This document shows, in pieces, positions 43,517-51,571 of a stretch of DNA of 64,000 nt. Location of the stretch: the NCBI GenBank assembly GCA_947501625.1, contig CANMWN010000003.1:333437-397436 (forward strand), in the 5' to 3' direction. Source of the DNA: an uncultured Flavobacteriaceae bacterium (lineage in GTDB: Bacteria; Bacteroidota; Bacteroidia; Flavobacteriales; Flavobacteriaceae). The notes under the pieces were generated by a model. The model searched no databases, was not told where the DNA came from, and was given only the letters and a program-made list of their open reading frames with translations. Position numbers and translations under genes: made by a program. Each line of letters begins with the position of its first letter. Within the stretch, counting starts at the first letter, position 1.

Positions 43517-43548
43517 TAGAGTTGATTCTAACTAAAAAATCAACTCTA
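43517..43548. terminator. Bidirectional rho-independent terminator
   Basis: A perfect 11-base inverted repeat (TAGAGTTGATT / AATCAACTCTA) with a ten-base loop between two convergent genes. It most likely ends both the decarboxylase and the nirK operon transcripts. Confidence 0.75.
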
Positions 43549-43572
43549 TAACTTTCTTAACTTAATTAATAA

Positions 43573-44838
43573 TTAGATTTTCTTGGTTGAAAACACTTTA
43601 GGTTTAAAAGTTACCATTATCCAACTCCAACTATTTGTTGCGTCTTTATCGCCACCTTTCAAAAACTCCATTGTATCGGTAGCAAACATCATCGAATGTC
43701 CAGCATTCAAGTTAATTTCTTTTGATATTTTATAACCAAAAACGACATCAATTTCAGTACCCAATTTTTTATCTAACTCATCTAAACCATTAAAAACAGA
43801 TGCTTGAGATGAAAATAAGTGAGGCATTAATTTTGCTGAAAACTTATCTTTTTTATATGAAATTGTTGCATTTATATCTATTAAGCCAACTGAATTAGCA
43901 TGATTTCCAACATAGAAATAATCCATCAATCCATTAAACTTGTGGTTGGTCCCAAATAATGGAGCAAAAGATTTAACCTTTGATGATGAGTCACTAGTAT
44001 CTTTACCAGATAAAGATTCAATACCTACACCAATATTAAAATTGTCGTTTAACTTATAGCCAACATTTCCTGTAAAATATGAAGCACTTACATCTCTATT
44101 TAATGATTTTCCAGTTTGTAAATAGGTAGCTGCATTAGCATTAAATTTATCAGATTTATAAGTAACTCTAGTCCCGAAAGTTTGCATATAATCTTTGGTA
44201 ATACTCTCATTGGTTAATCCGACATTTTTTAAATATTCAATACCAGTGTTGAGTGCCAAAATACTAATTCCAAATTTGTTTTGTTGAGTATGATACCAAG
44301 CATATTGTAAAGATTTGTAACCAGCAGCATTACTGTATAAATTGTCGATTCCCGATTGCGAATCTGCATTTAAAGCAATTCCAATATCTAATCTATTTTT
44401 TTTGTTTGGTTTATACTTGAACAGTAAGGCATCATGACTTCTTGCTTGTTGGGCCCAACCAACTGAACCAAAAATTCTTTGATCATCATATGCTATTTCT
44501 TGACGCCCAATTTTTAATGAAGTTTTGTTGCTTATAATTGCCTCTGCCCAAGCCTCATGTAATGCATTGGCTTTGTCATTACTTGAGAGTGTTCCAACAT
44601 CACCCCAAACTCTTACGTTTTGTAAGATAATACGAGTTTTAAGTTTGGTATTTGAAAAGTTAAAATTTAATCTCGTTCGTTGTGATACAAAGTTTGTTCC
44701 GTTAGTATCTTCTTCTATTAATGCTCCAAACCCATGTTTGTTTTCAAAGCGTGGTCTAACTTCTGCAGTAATATCAAGGTTTTGTGTATATGCATAACTG
44801 CAAAACATTAATAGAGCAATAAAATAAATCTTTTTCAT
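43573..44838 (-). CDS. Outer-membrane porin of the alginate-export-like family
   Basis: A 421-residue beta-barrel protein with a signal peptide (ending in SYAYTQ). The N-terminal part LDITAEVRPRFENKHGFGA, then RTRLNFNFSNTKLKTRIILQNVRVWGD and KIGRQEIAYDDQRIFGSVGWAQQARSHDALLF, is typical of Alginate_exp-family barrels. Many Bacteroidota carry such barrels next to respiratory genes. It is the last gene of the nirK operon and overlaps the RIC gene by four bases. A role in letting nitrite or nitrate cross the outer membrane is plausible but only inferred. Confidence 0.8.
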   Translation of the reverse strand: MKKIYFIALLMFCSYAYTQNLDITAEVRPRFENKHGFGALIEEDTNGTNFVSQRTRLNFNFSNTKLKTRIILQNVRVWGDVGTLSSNDKANALHEAWAEAIISNKTSLKIGRQEIAYDDQRIFGSVGWAQQARSHDALLFKYKPNKKNRLDIGIALNADSQSGIDNLYSNAAGYKSLQYAWYHTQQNKFGISILALNTGIEYLKNVGLTNESITKDYMQTFGTRVTYKSDKFNANAATYLQTGKSLNRDVSASYFTGNVGYKLNDNFNIGVGIESLSGKDTSDSSSKVKSFAPLFGTNHKFNGLMDYFYVGNHANSVGLIDINATISYKKDKFSAKLMPHLFSSQASVFNGLDELDKKLGTEIDVVFGYKISKEINLNAGHSMMFATDTMEFLKGGDKDATNSWSWIMVTFKPKVFSTKKI

Positions 44839-45548
44839 AAGTTGTTTTCTAAATTAATTGCTTTAGGGTGTAAAATATTATTTTCCAAATGTATGTGATG
44901 ATGTAAATCTTGTTCAAACTCTTCTAGTTTAGCGTATAGTGCTTTAAAAGTATTGCATGCACCTTCTGGTGGAGAATAATTGTTAGTTAACATCGAAATT
45001 TCTTTAAATATATCACCTGCCGATTCATGTTCATGTTCCATCATTTGTATAGGATTTTCTACTGTTCCGAAATGTGCTTTGTTTGGAGTTGTATTTTCTT
45101 CTTTACATTTTACTAGGTGTTTTATATATGGAAAGAGAATCAGTTCCTCTTTTTTCATATGTGTAGTAAGTTCATTTGCTACTTCAATAAAAAGTGAATT
45201 AATTTTAACAACCTCTTTATGACTTTGCCCATGCACTTTAGCAACTCTTGCAGCATATTGTTTAATAAGCGGAATTGATTCTTCTACGTAGGTATGATGA
45301 ATATTTACAATATGGTCGGTTAAAAAATCTAATTTCCATTTGTCATAATCATAAGATTTTTGCGTATCAGCAATATTTAAAAGGTCATTAGTTAATACAT
45401 TATAATCTACATTATATTTTTCACATGCTTTTTCAATTGATATTCCTCCTCCACAGCAAAAATCAATGCCATGCTTTTTAAATACATCTGCTGTTTTAAT
45501 ATTATCTGTAACAATTGCAGCAACTGTTTTGTTTTTTAGGGTTTCCAT
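44835..45548 (-). CDS. RIC-family di-iron protein for Fe-S cluster repair (ScdA/YtfE/NorA type)
   Basis: A 237-residue protein with an N-terminal DUF542 domain (TADVFKKHGIDFCCGGGISIEKACEKY) and a hemerythrin-like four-helix domain. That domain carries the histidine and glutamate ligands in DHIVNIHHTYVEE, MKKEELILFPYI, MEHEHESAGDI and DLHHHIHLENNILHPKA. RIC proteins repair iron-sulfur clusters damaged by NO or peroxide. In an operon with nirK, which produces NO, this makes sense as self-protection. It overlaps the porin gene by four bases. Confidence 0.93.
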   Translation of the reverse strand: METLKNKTVAAIVTDNIKTADVFKKHGIDFCCGGGISIEKACEKYNVDYNVLTNDLLNIADTQKSYDYDKWKLDFLTDHIVNIHHTYVEESIPLIKQYAARVAKVHGQSHKEVVKINSLFIEVANELTTHMKKEELILFPYIKHLVKCKEENTTPNKAHFGTVENPIQMMEHEHESAGDIFKEISMLTNNYSPPEGACNTFKALYAKLEEFEQDLHHHIHLENNILHPKAINLENNL

Positions 45549-45557
45549 AATTATTTG

Positions 45558-46166
45558 TTATTTAGAAATTAATTTTTTTATTGTTTCAATAGTTTCTTTG
45601 TTATCAACACCCAAACCTTCTTGTTGATGCACTAATTCTCCTCCAGAATTAAAAACACTGATGATGTTGGAGTGAGAAAAATCTAGTGGCGAAATCTGTT
45701 TGTATTTTACTGCCAATACATTGGCAAATTCTCTGACGTCACTCTCCGTACCTTGAAGAAATGTCCAATGTTCATCATCCATTAGATTTTCTTTGGCAAA
45801 TGATTTAAGTCGAGTAGGAGTATCATTTTTAGGATCTATACTTACAAGAATAAATTGTAACTCACTTAACTTATTTTTGGGTAGTTTTGATTCAATATTT
45901 CTCATGTCGGCAACTAATCTTGGGCACGCCGCTTTGCAGGTTGTATAAATCATTACCATAACCAAAGTTTTACCTTTTAGGTCTTTTAGTTCAATAGTTT
46001 CATTTTCTTCAGTTTTCCATTTTGATGTTAGATTAAAAATTGATTCATCAGAAATATTATTTTCAATCACTAATGTTTCTTTGTTTTGTTCATCTTTTTT
46101 ACAAGAAATTGTAAATGATGTTATAATTAGTAAAATGATTATTGTTATTTTCTTACTCATTTTCAT
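45558..46166 (-). CDS. SCO1/SenC-family copper protein
   Basis: About 203 residues with a lipoprotein signal (SFTISCKKD) and a thioredoxin fold. The copper site consists of CKAACP (CxxxC) and the histidine in LDFSHSNIISVF. SCO proteins deliver copper or reduce thiols at copper enzymes. Here the gene lies downstream of nirK, so the copper nitrite reductase is the natural client. I chose the ATG at 46166; the ATG at 46181 would add a leader overlapping the upstream gene further, and the ATG at 46160 is equally possible. Confidence 0.9.
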   Translation of the reverse strand: MKMSKKITIIILLIITSFTISCKKDEQNKETLVIENNISDESIFNLTSKWKTEENETIELKDLKGKTLVMVMIYTTCKAACPRLVADMRNIESKLPKNKLSELQFILVSIDPKNDTPTRLKSFAKENLMDDEHWTFLQGTESDVREFANVLAVKYKQISPLDFSHSNIISVFNSGGELVHQQEGLGVDNKETIETIKKLISK

Positions 46167-46929
46167 TAATATTTTTAGCACATCTAAATCCTAAATTTTT
46201 CATAGCATATTTTGCTTTTAAACTTCCTCTGATTGCATAGCGCATAAACGCAGCGTAATTCATTAAATCAGAACTGCCAATTGCTGCACTTCCGCAAAAC
46301 AGGTTGTTATCAGTATCAACATCTTTTCGAGATTCACCAGAAATTAAAACAGAGTTAAAATCTAATGTCCATTCCCAAACCAATCCATGCAAGTCATAGA
46401 TGTTCCAATAGTTTTTAAATGTGGAACCTATTTCATTATTAAATGTTTTTGGTTTTTCATACCATCCTAAAATAAACTCGTTATAATTCTTATTTCTTCT
46501 TGCATCTATACTTTTTTTATCAGCCATTGCAACATATTCCCATTCATCAAGAGTAGGTAAACGTTTACCTTGGCACTCACAATATGCTTTGGCAGCAAAC
46601 CAACTTACATTAGTTATAGGAGCATTTAATTGTTGATTTTCGTTAAGTTCAGTATCTGATTCCCAATTTTGAAGATAATTAGCATCAGCAAATATTCTTT
46701 TGACTTGTGAACGTTTCCATTTTGGATTTTTCTTCACAAACTCTTGAAATTCTTGATTGGTAACTGGATAAATATCCATTTTAAAATCAGAAATAGAAAC
46801 TTTTAGAGAGTCTCTACCATAGAGAGGGATATAACTTCCTCCTTTGATATTGACCATTTCAGATTGGCAATTTGAATCAATCACCCAAAATGCTAATAAA
46901 CAAAAAGCCAATCTAAAAATAGTCATCAC
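46153..46929 (-). CDS. SUMF1/FGE-like protein without the catalytic cysteines
   Basis: A 258-residue exported protein (signal MMTIFRLAFCLLAFWVIDSNCQ) with a formylglycine-generating-enzyme fold. Family blocks are present: DIYPVTNQEFQEFVKKNPKWKRS, APITNVSWFAAKAYCECQGKRLPTLDEWEYVA, WNIYDLHGLVWEWTLDF and LGFRCAKN. However, the segment that in true FGE holds the two copper-binding cysteines (SYCYRYRCAARS) reads NYAAFMRYAIRGS, so both are gone. It cannot be a normal formylglycine maker. Position between nirK and sco suggests a role in nitrite reductase maturation or electron supply (inference). Confidence 0.85.
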   Translation of the reverse strand: MMTIFRLAFCLLAFWVIDSNCQSEMVNIKGGSYIPLYGRDSLKVSISDFKMDIYPVTNQEFQEFVKKNPKWKRSQVKRIFADANYLQNWESDTELNENQQLNAPITNVSWFAAKAYCECQGKRLPTLDEWEYVAMADKKSIDARRNKNYNEFILGWYEKPKTFNNEIGSTFKNYWNIYDLHGLVWEWTLDFNSVLISGESRKDVDTDNNLFCGSAAIGSSDLMNYAAFMRYAIRGSLKAKYAMKNLGFRCAKNINENE

Positions 46930-46939
46930 TTGCTATATT

Positions 46940-48406
46940 TTAATGCATACTTTTTACTTCCATTACAGTGCTAACTTTAACATTAGTTTTGTTATTTCCC
47001 CATGAATTATAAATGTAGGTCATAACATCAGCCACTTCTTCATCTGTTAGTGTTTGCTTGGTCATAACACTGTTGTATTTTTTACCATTTACTGTAATTT
47101 CACCAGTCTTTCCATTTAGAACAATATCAATGGCTCTTTTTACATCAGCATTTAAATAATCAGAATTAGCAAGTGGAGGGAAGGCATTTGCAATTCCTTG
47201 TCCTTCTGCTTGATGACAAGCAAAACATGTTTTAGCATATATTTGTTTCCCTGATTTCATTTTTTCTGCCAAACTTTTCTCACCTTTAGATTTATTAACT
47301 TTTATTGTAGAGTTATCATCAGGCATTGTTTGTATAGTACCTCCTTCTGGATTATATATTCCTTCTTGAACTACACCAGAATATATTCTTTTGTTTTCTT
47401 CTCCACTTACTTTTAACATTCCTAAAGCACCTTTATTAAACGCTCTAAAAATTGCGTGATCTACTAAAATAAAAGTACCTGGAACATCTACTTTAAAGTC
47501 GACTATTGCTGCTCCACCTGCGGGAATTGTAGTAGTTTGTACATCTTTGTTAATTACCGAACCACCTTCTATATGGACATTGTCAAAAATCTCACCAATA
47601 ACGTGGAACGAAGATGTTAAATTTGGACCTCCATTACCAACAAATAATCGTACTGTTTCGCCAACATTCGCAGTAATTGCATTTTCGCCGGTTAATGCTC
47701 CAACACTACCATTGAATACCACATAATCTGCATCTTCATCAATTGCTTTTTTCATGTCAAACGGTTGTAAGCCAGGATCTCCATTTTCACCTTTGGTATA
47801 AAAATCACCTTGCATGATATAGTATTCTTTATCTACTGGCGGTAACCCTCCTTCTGGCTCAACTAAAATAAGTCCGTACATACCATTAGCAATGTGCATT
47901 CCTACGGGAGCTGTTGCACAATGGTAAACATAGAGTCCTGGATTAATAGTTTTAAAATTAAATTTTTTCTCATGACCTGGAGCAACAAAAGAAGAAGTTG
48001 CGCCTCCTCCTGGACCTGTAACGGCATGCAAATCAATATTATGAGGTAATTTATTGTCTGGATGGTTTGATAAAGTGAATTCTACTTCATCACCAACTCT
48101 TGTTCTTATAAAGCTACCTGGAACTGTACCTCCAAAAGTCCAATAAACGTATTCTACGCCATCAGTCATGGTACCTTGCTCCTCAAGAATTTCCATATTG
48201 ACTAGTAGTTTCTTTGCAGGTCTGTCTCCAACTGGAGCTGGAACTTTTGGTGGAGCTGTTAATTCAGCTTCCATTGTACCTGCAAGTACTATTTTTGCTG
48301 GATCTTTGTAATTATTTGTTTCATTTGTGTTATTATTTTTACAACTTGATAATAATAGACAAATGATTAGCGATAAGTAAAGAGTACTTAATTTAGAATT
48401 TATCAT
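46940..48406 (-). CDS. nirK: Copper nitrite reductase with C-terminal cytochrome c domain
   Basis: A 488-residue lipoprotein (signal ending LLLSSCKN) with the two cupredoxin domains of NirK/AniA. Copper ligands and catalytic residues are complete: HNIDLHAVTG (type 1 His, Asp, type 2 His), YVYHCATAPVGMHIANGMYG (type 2 His, type 1 Cys, His and Met), SSFHVIG (catalytic His) and ILVDHAIFRAFNKG (type 2 His). A C-terminal cytochrome c domain follows, with CFACHQAEG and a methionine in NSVMTKQTL. It reduces nitrite to NO in the periplasm or at the membrane; the attached heme domain probably feeds electrons directly. It leads a five-gene operon under operator site F. Confidence 0.96.
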   Translation of the reverse strand: MINSKLSTLYLSLIICLLLSSCKNNNTNETNNYKDPAKIVLAGTMEAELTAPPKVPAPVGDRPAKKLLVNMEILEEQGTMTDGVEYVYWTFGGTVPGSFIRTRVGDEVEFTLSNHPDNKLPHNIDLHAVTGPGGGATSSFVAPGHEKKFNFKTINPGLYVYHCATAPVGMHIANGMYGLILVEPEGGLPPVDKEYYIMQGDFYTKGENGDPGLQPFDMKKAIDEDADYVVFNGSVGALTGENAITANVGETVRLFVGNGGPNLTSSFHVIGEIFDNVHIEGGSVINKDVQTTTIPAGGAAIVDFKVDVPGTFILVDHAIFRAFNKGALGMLKVSGEENKRIYSGVVQEGIYNPEGGTIQTMPDDNSTIKVNKSKGEKSLAEKMKSGKQIYAKTCFACHQAEGQGIANAFPPLANSDYLNADVKRAIDIVLNGKTGEITVNGKKYNSVMTKQTLTDEEVADVMTYIYNSWGNNKTNVKVSTVMEVKSMH

Positions 48407-48430
48407 GACCTTATAGTTTAGAAATATTGG

Positions 48431-48474
48431 CTAAATTAATTGCCTTACTTCTAAAATAAAATGACAATAGTCAT
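48431..48474 (-). promoter_or_regulatory. FNR-type operator (site F) and -7 element before nirK
   Basis: Operator ATGACAATAGTCAT (48461-48474), 22 bases, then on the minus strand TAATTTAG (48431-48438), one base away from TAnnTTTG. The nirK ATG follows 24 bases later. Orientation and distance match the other five sites. Confidence 0.75.
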
Positions 48475-48583
48475 GTTTGTAAAATAAAATTGCAGTATAA
48501 AAAATTAAGAGAATAAGTCTATAGAATACCTTACATCTTCTATAGCATATTAAAGAAATTGTTAAGAAATAACCATTAAAAAA

Positions 48584-49384
48584 CTATTTCTTTTCAGTTA
48601 ATATTTTCTTTTGATACCTAGATTGAACTACATCAACAAGTACAAGTACTAAGATTACAAAATAGAAGGTGGTTTTACTCATAGGAACAATTTCATTTTC
48701 GAATATTTTTATATGTGCTAAATGTCCTCCTTCTGTAACTAGCATTATGCCTACAATGAAAAGAATAAATAATCCAAGAACTTCATACATTCTGTTTTTT
48801 TGTAAAAATTCAGAAACTTTATCAGCAAGAAAGAGCATTAATAAACCACTAATTACGATTGCAATTGCCATCACAATAAATGCAGTTGTAGAGTTTTCTA
48901 TTTCATTTGTTAAGCCTATAGCAGCGAGAATGGAATCAAAAGAAAAAATTAAGTTCATTAATACAATACTTGCAATTGCAGCGTTAGCAGATTTTGTCCC
49001 TTTTTTTACTACTTCACCATCAGCATCTTGGTTTAAATTATGGTCACCAATCATATGCCAAATTTCTTTTATGGCTGTATAAATGATAAAACCACCACCT
49101 AAAAGAACAATAATACTATGCCCATTGAAAGAAAATTTGACTATATCTTTTAGTTCACCAGTTAGCAATGAAAAAGGCTCTTGAAAATAATCAATGATTG
49201 ATACTAATAGAAATAATAATACTATTCTTAAAGCAATAGCTATTAATATACCAGTCTTTCGAACTCTTTTTTGATCGTTTAATGGTGCTTTTTTTGATTC
49301 AAGTGAGATGTATAACAAATTGTCGAATCCTAATACTGCTTGTAATAAAACAAGCATAAGGAGAGTAAATATTATTTCAGGCAT
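48584..49384 (-). CDS. TerC-family integral membrane protein
   Basis: A 266-residue membrane protein of the TerC family, with about seven helices. The signature LLQAVLGFDNLLYISLESKKAP carries the conserved acidic residue in the first helix, and IVLMNLIFSFDSILAAIGL carries the second, the pattern thought to bind metal ions. Some TerC proteins export manganese or take part in tellurite resistance; the ion here is unknown. A -7-like TATATTTG lies on the minus strand at 49407-49414. It is not obviously part of the FNR-type regulon. Confidence 0.9.
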   Translation of the reverse strand: MPEIIFTLLMLVLLQAVLGFDNLLYISLESKKAPLNDQKRVRKTGILIAIALRIVLLFLLVSIIDYFQEPFSLLTGELKDIVKFSFNGHSIIVLLGGGFIIYTAIKEIWHMIGDHNLNQDADGEVVKKGTKSANAAIASIVLMNLIFSFDSILAAIGLTNEIENSTTAFIVMAIAIVISGLLMLFLADKVSEFLQKNRMYEVLGLFILFIVGIMLVTEGGHLAHIKIFENEIVPMSKTTFYFVILVLVLVDVVQSRYQKKILTEKK

Positions 49385-49533
49385 TTTAGTAAATTGTATT
49401 TGACTTCAAATATATTAAAAACTATTTTTAATAGATGTTTTTTGTTTTTAAGTAAATAAATATTTTTTTAAATTAAACTTTTTAAGATTCAATGAGTCTA
49501 ACTATGAAACTAAAAAAATCTAATTATATCATT

Positions 49534-50289
49534 ATGAAAATTTTAAAATTATTTATTATACTATTAATATGTTCTATTTTTATTCTGGCTTGTTCTAATG
49601 ATGACGATACAGATTCAACGCCAATAGCTTCAGACTATGATATTACTAGTGTTTTGTCAAAATTTAGCGGTACAGGTTTATCATATCAAATCAATGGAGA
49701 TAACGTTACTTTTACTACACAAAATTTGCCAAATCACACAAGTCCTTATTGGGGAGTTGGACATGCTATGTATGAAGCTTATAATGGTACAAATCCAAAT
49801 TGGAATCAGAACCCAAATTTAATAAGCACAAGAAATATTACCATTACTGTTCCTTTGAACCCCTCTGAAGCGACCAATAAAGTAGCAACTTCATTAGGTG
49901 CAATGGGAATTGCTAGAAATGGAATAGTGTTTTTTAATCAATACGCAGGTCCTAACAATCAACCTTTGACAAATGAAATAAATTCTTTCGATCAATGGTT
50001 AGGACATCCTCAACAACAAGGAACTTATCATTATCATATAGATCCAACTTATTTAACTGATACTTTTGGATCTGATGCTTTTTTAGGTGTTTTAGCAGAT
50101 GGTTTCCCAGTTTATGGTTCACAAGAAAATGGAGTAACAATTACTAATGCTGATTTAGATGATTATCATGGACATGTTAGTGCTACTGCTGATTTTCCTG
50201 ATGGTATATATCATTATCATATTACTTCTGAAGCACCATATATTAACGGTAATGGATTTTTTGGAACTCCAGGAACTATAACTAATTAG
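49534..50289 (+). CDS. YHYH-domain lipoprotein
   Basis: An exported protein of about 251 residues with a lipobox in IFILACSNDD and the YHYH domain: two copies of the naming motif, GTYHYHIDPTYL and GIYHYHITSEAPYINGNGF, plus LGVLADGFPVYGS. YHYH histidines look like a metal site, but the function is not established. I start at the ATG at 49534 (MKILKLFIILLIC), which gives a clean lipoprotein signal; the ATG at 49492 only adds a charged leader. It opens a three-gene unit with a YwqK-like lipoprotein and a SCO protein, a grouping that hints at copper or redox work. Confidence 0.85.
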   Translation: MKILKLFIILLICSIFILACSNDDDTDSTPIASDYDITSVLSKFSGTGLSYQINGDNVTFTTQNLPNHTSPYWGVGHAMYEAYNGTNPNWNQNPNLISTRNITITVPLNPSEATNKVATSLGAMGIARNGIVFFNQYAGPNNQPLTNEINSFDQWLGHPQQQGTYHYHIDPTYLTDTFGSDAFLGVLADGFPVYGSQENGVTITNADLDDYHGHVSATADFPDGIYHYHITSEAPYINGNGFFGTPGTITN

Positions 50290-50293
50290 TAAA

Positions 50294-50917
50294 TTGAGGA
50301 TACTTAAAGTTATAATAATAAGTTTATTTATTCTTACTTCATGTGTTAATCAACAAAAGAGTAAAGATGAAGTGGCTAGTGCTTATAAAGTAACCAGTTT
50401 AGAAGAAATTTCAATTCCTGATATTGAAAAAAATATTAATAATTCGAGTTTTGATTTAATCAACGGAGTGTTGTTTTTTGATGGCATTCCATATGCTGGA
50501 ATTGTTAACGAATTCTATCAAGATGGAAGTATAAAAACACAGTCTGAATATTTTGATGGAAAGCGACAAGGTTATTTTAGAGGATGGTATATGTCAGGAA
50601 ATAAGTGGTTTGATAGATATTATCATAAAGGTGTGAAAGTTGACAAGCATGTTGGTTGGTTCGATGTATCAGGTTCTCTAAAATTTGAATATTATTTTAA
50701 TGACCAAGGAGGTTACGAAGGAAGTGTCAAAGAATGGTATAGTAATGGTAAATTAGCAAAGCACTTTAATTTTAAAAATGGAGTTGAAGCTGGTAGTCAA
50801 AAACTGTGGAAACCTAATGGAAACATTAAAGCCAATTTTTTTACCGTAGAAGGAGAAAGGCATGGTTTAATAGGCTTAAAAAACTGTGTTAGTGTTATGT
50901 CTGACTCAATCAAATAA
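50294..50917 (+). CDS. YwqK-like lipoprotein with MORN-type repeats
   Basis: A 207-residue lipoprotein (signal ending ILTSCVNQ) made of repeated units of the type EFYQDGSIKTQSEYFDGKRQG, RGWYMSGNKWFDRYYHKGVK, EWYSNGKLAKHFNFKNGVEAG and LWKPNGNIKANFFTVEGERHG. These are the MORN-variant repeats of the YwqK family. In Bacteroidota such proteins are exported and of unknown role; the old toxin-antitoxin label should not be read as function. The start codon is TTG at 50294, five bases after the YHYH stop, so the genes are co-transcribed. Confidence 0.8.
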   Translation: MRILKVIIISLFILTSCVNQQKSKDEVASAYKVTSLEEISIPDIEKNINNSSFDLINGVLFFDGIPYAGIVNEFYQDGSIKTQSEYFDGKRQGYFRGWYMSGNKWFDRYYHKGVKVDKHVGWFDVSGSLKFEYYFNDQGGYEGSVKEWYSNGKLAKHFNFKNGVEAGSQKLWKPNGNIKANFFTVEGERHGLIGLKNCVSVMSDSIK

Positions 50918-50923
50918 AATAAT

Positions 50924-51571
50924 ATGAAAATATATCAAGTGCTTTTATTAGTAATTATGTTTATTTCTTGTAAAGAAGAATCGGTTATCGATAAGACTAA
51001 AATTCTTCCTTTTTATAATACTAATGAATTTACACCTCAATGGATTTCTAATAATTCAAAAGGATATGATAATATTCATAGAATTGCTCCTTTTTCATTA
51101 ACAAATCAAGATGGAAGAGTGATTACTAATAAAAACTTGGAAGGAAGTATTTATGTTGCTGATTTTTTCTTTACAACATGCCCAAGTATTTGCCCTATTC
51201 TTGCTAAGAATATGTTTGCTATTCAAGAAGAGTTTAAAAATGATGATTCGGTAAAATTGATTTCTCACACCGTTATGCCTTGGGTTGATTCAGTGGAGGT
51301 GCTAAAAGAATATGCAACAAATAAAGGTGTAATTTCTAATAAATGGCATTTGTTAACTGGTGATAGAGATGAGATATATGATTTGGCAAGAACGTCTTAT
51401 TTTGCCGATGAAGACTTTGTAAAAACCAAAGATGAGAGTGAGTTTATTCACACAGAAAATGTTTTATTGATAGATAAAAAAGGAAGAATACGTGGAGTTT
51501 ACAATGGAACTCTTGCATTAGAAACCAAAAGATTAATACGTCATATAGAGACGTTAAAAAAAGAGCGTTAA
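50924..51571 (+). CDS. SCO1/SenC-family lipoprotein (second copy)
   Basis: A 215-residue lipoprotein (LLLVIMFISCKEE) with a thioredoxin-like fold. Copper ligands are CPSICP and the histidine in SEFIHTENVLLIDKKG. It differs clearly from the SCO protein in the nirK operon and is grouped with YHYH and YwqK-like lipoproteins, so it probably serves another copper enzyme. It overlaps the convergent TauE-family gene by four bases at the stop codons. Confidence 0.9.
   Translation: MKIYQVLLLVIMFISCKEESVIDKTKILPFYNTNEFTPQWISNNSKGYDNIHRIAPFSLTNQDGRVITNKNLEGSIYVADFFFTTCPSICPILAKNMFAIQEEFKNDDSVKLISHTVMPWVDSVEVLKEYATNKGVISNKWHLLTGDRDEIYDLARTSYFADEDFVKTKDESEFIHTENVLLIDKKGRIRGVYNGTLALETKRLIRHIETLKKER

Noticed and set aside
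48519..48545. Inverted repeat CTATAGA / TCTATAG between terC and nirK
   Set aside because: Short AT-rich stem, 13-base loop and no adjoining T-run on either strand, so neither a terminator nor an operator can be supported.
48669..49082. 137-codon open frame antisense to the TerC-family gene
   Set aside because: It is an artefact of the AT-rich membrane-protein sequence on the other strand.
50294..50917. YwqK-like protein as an antitoxin of a toxin-antitoxin pair
   Set aside because: It is a lipoprotein with MORN-variant repeats in a unit with other lipoproteins, and no toxin gene is adjacent.
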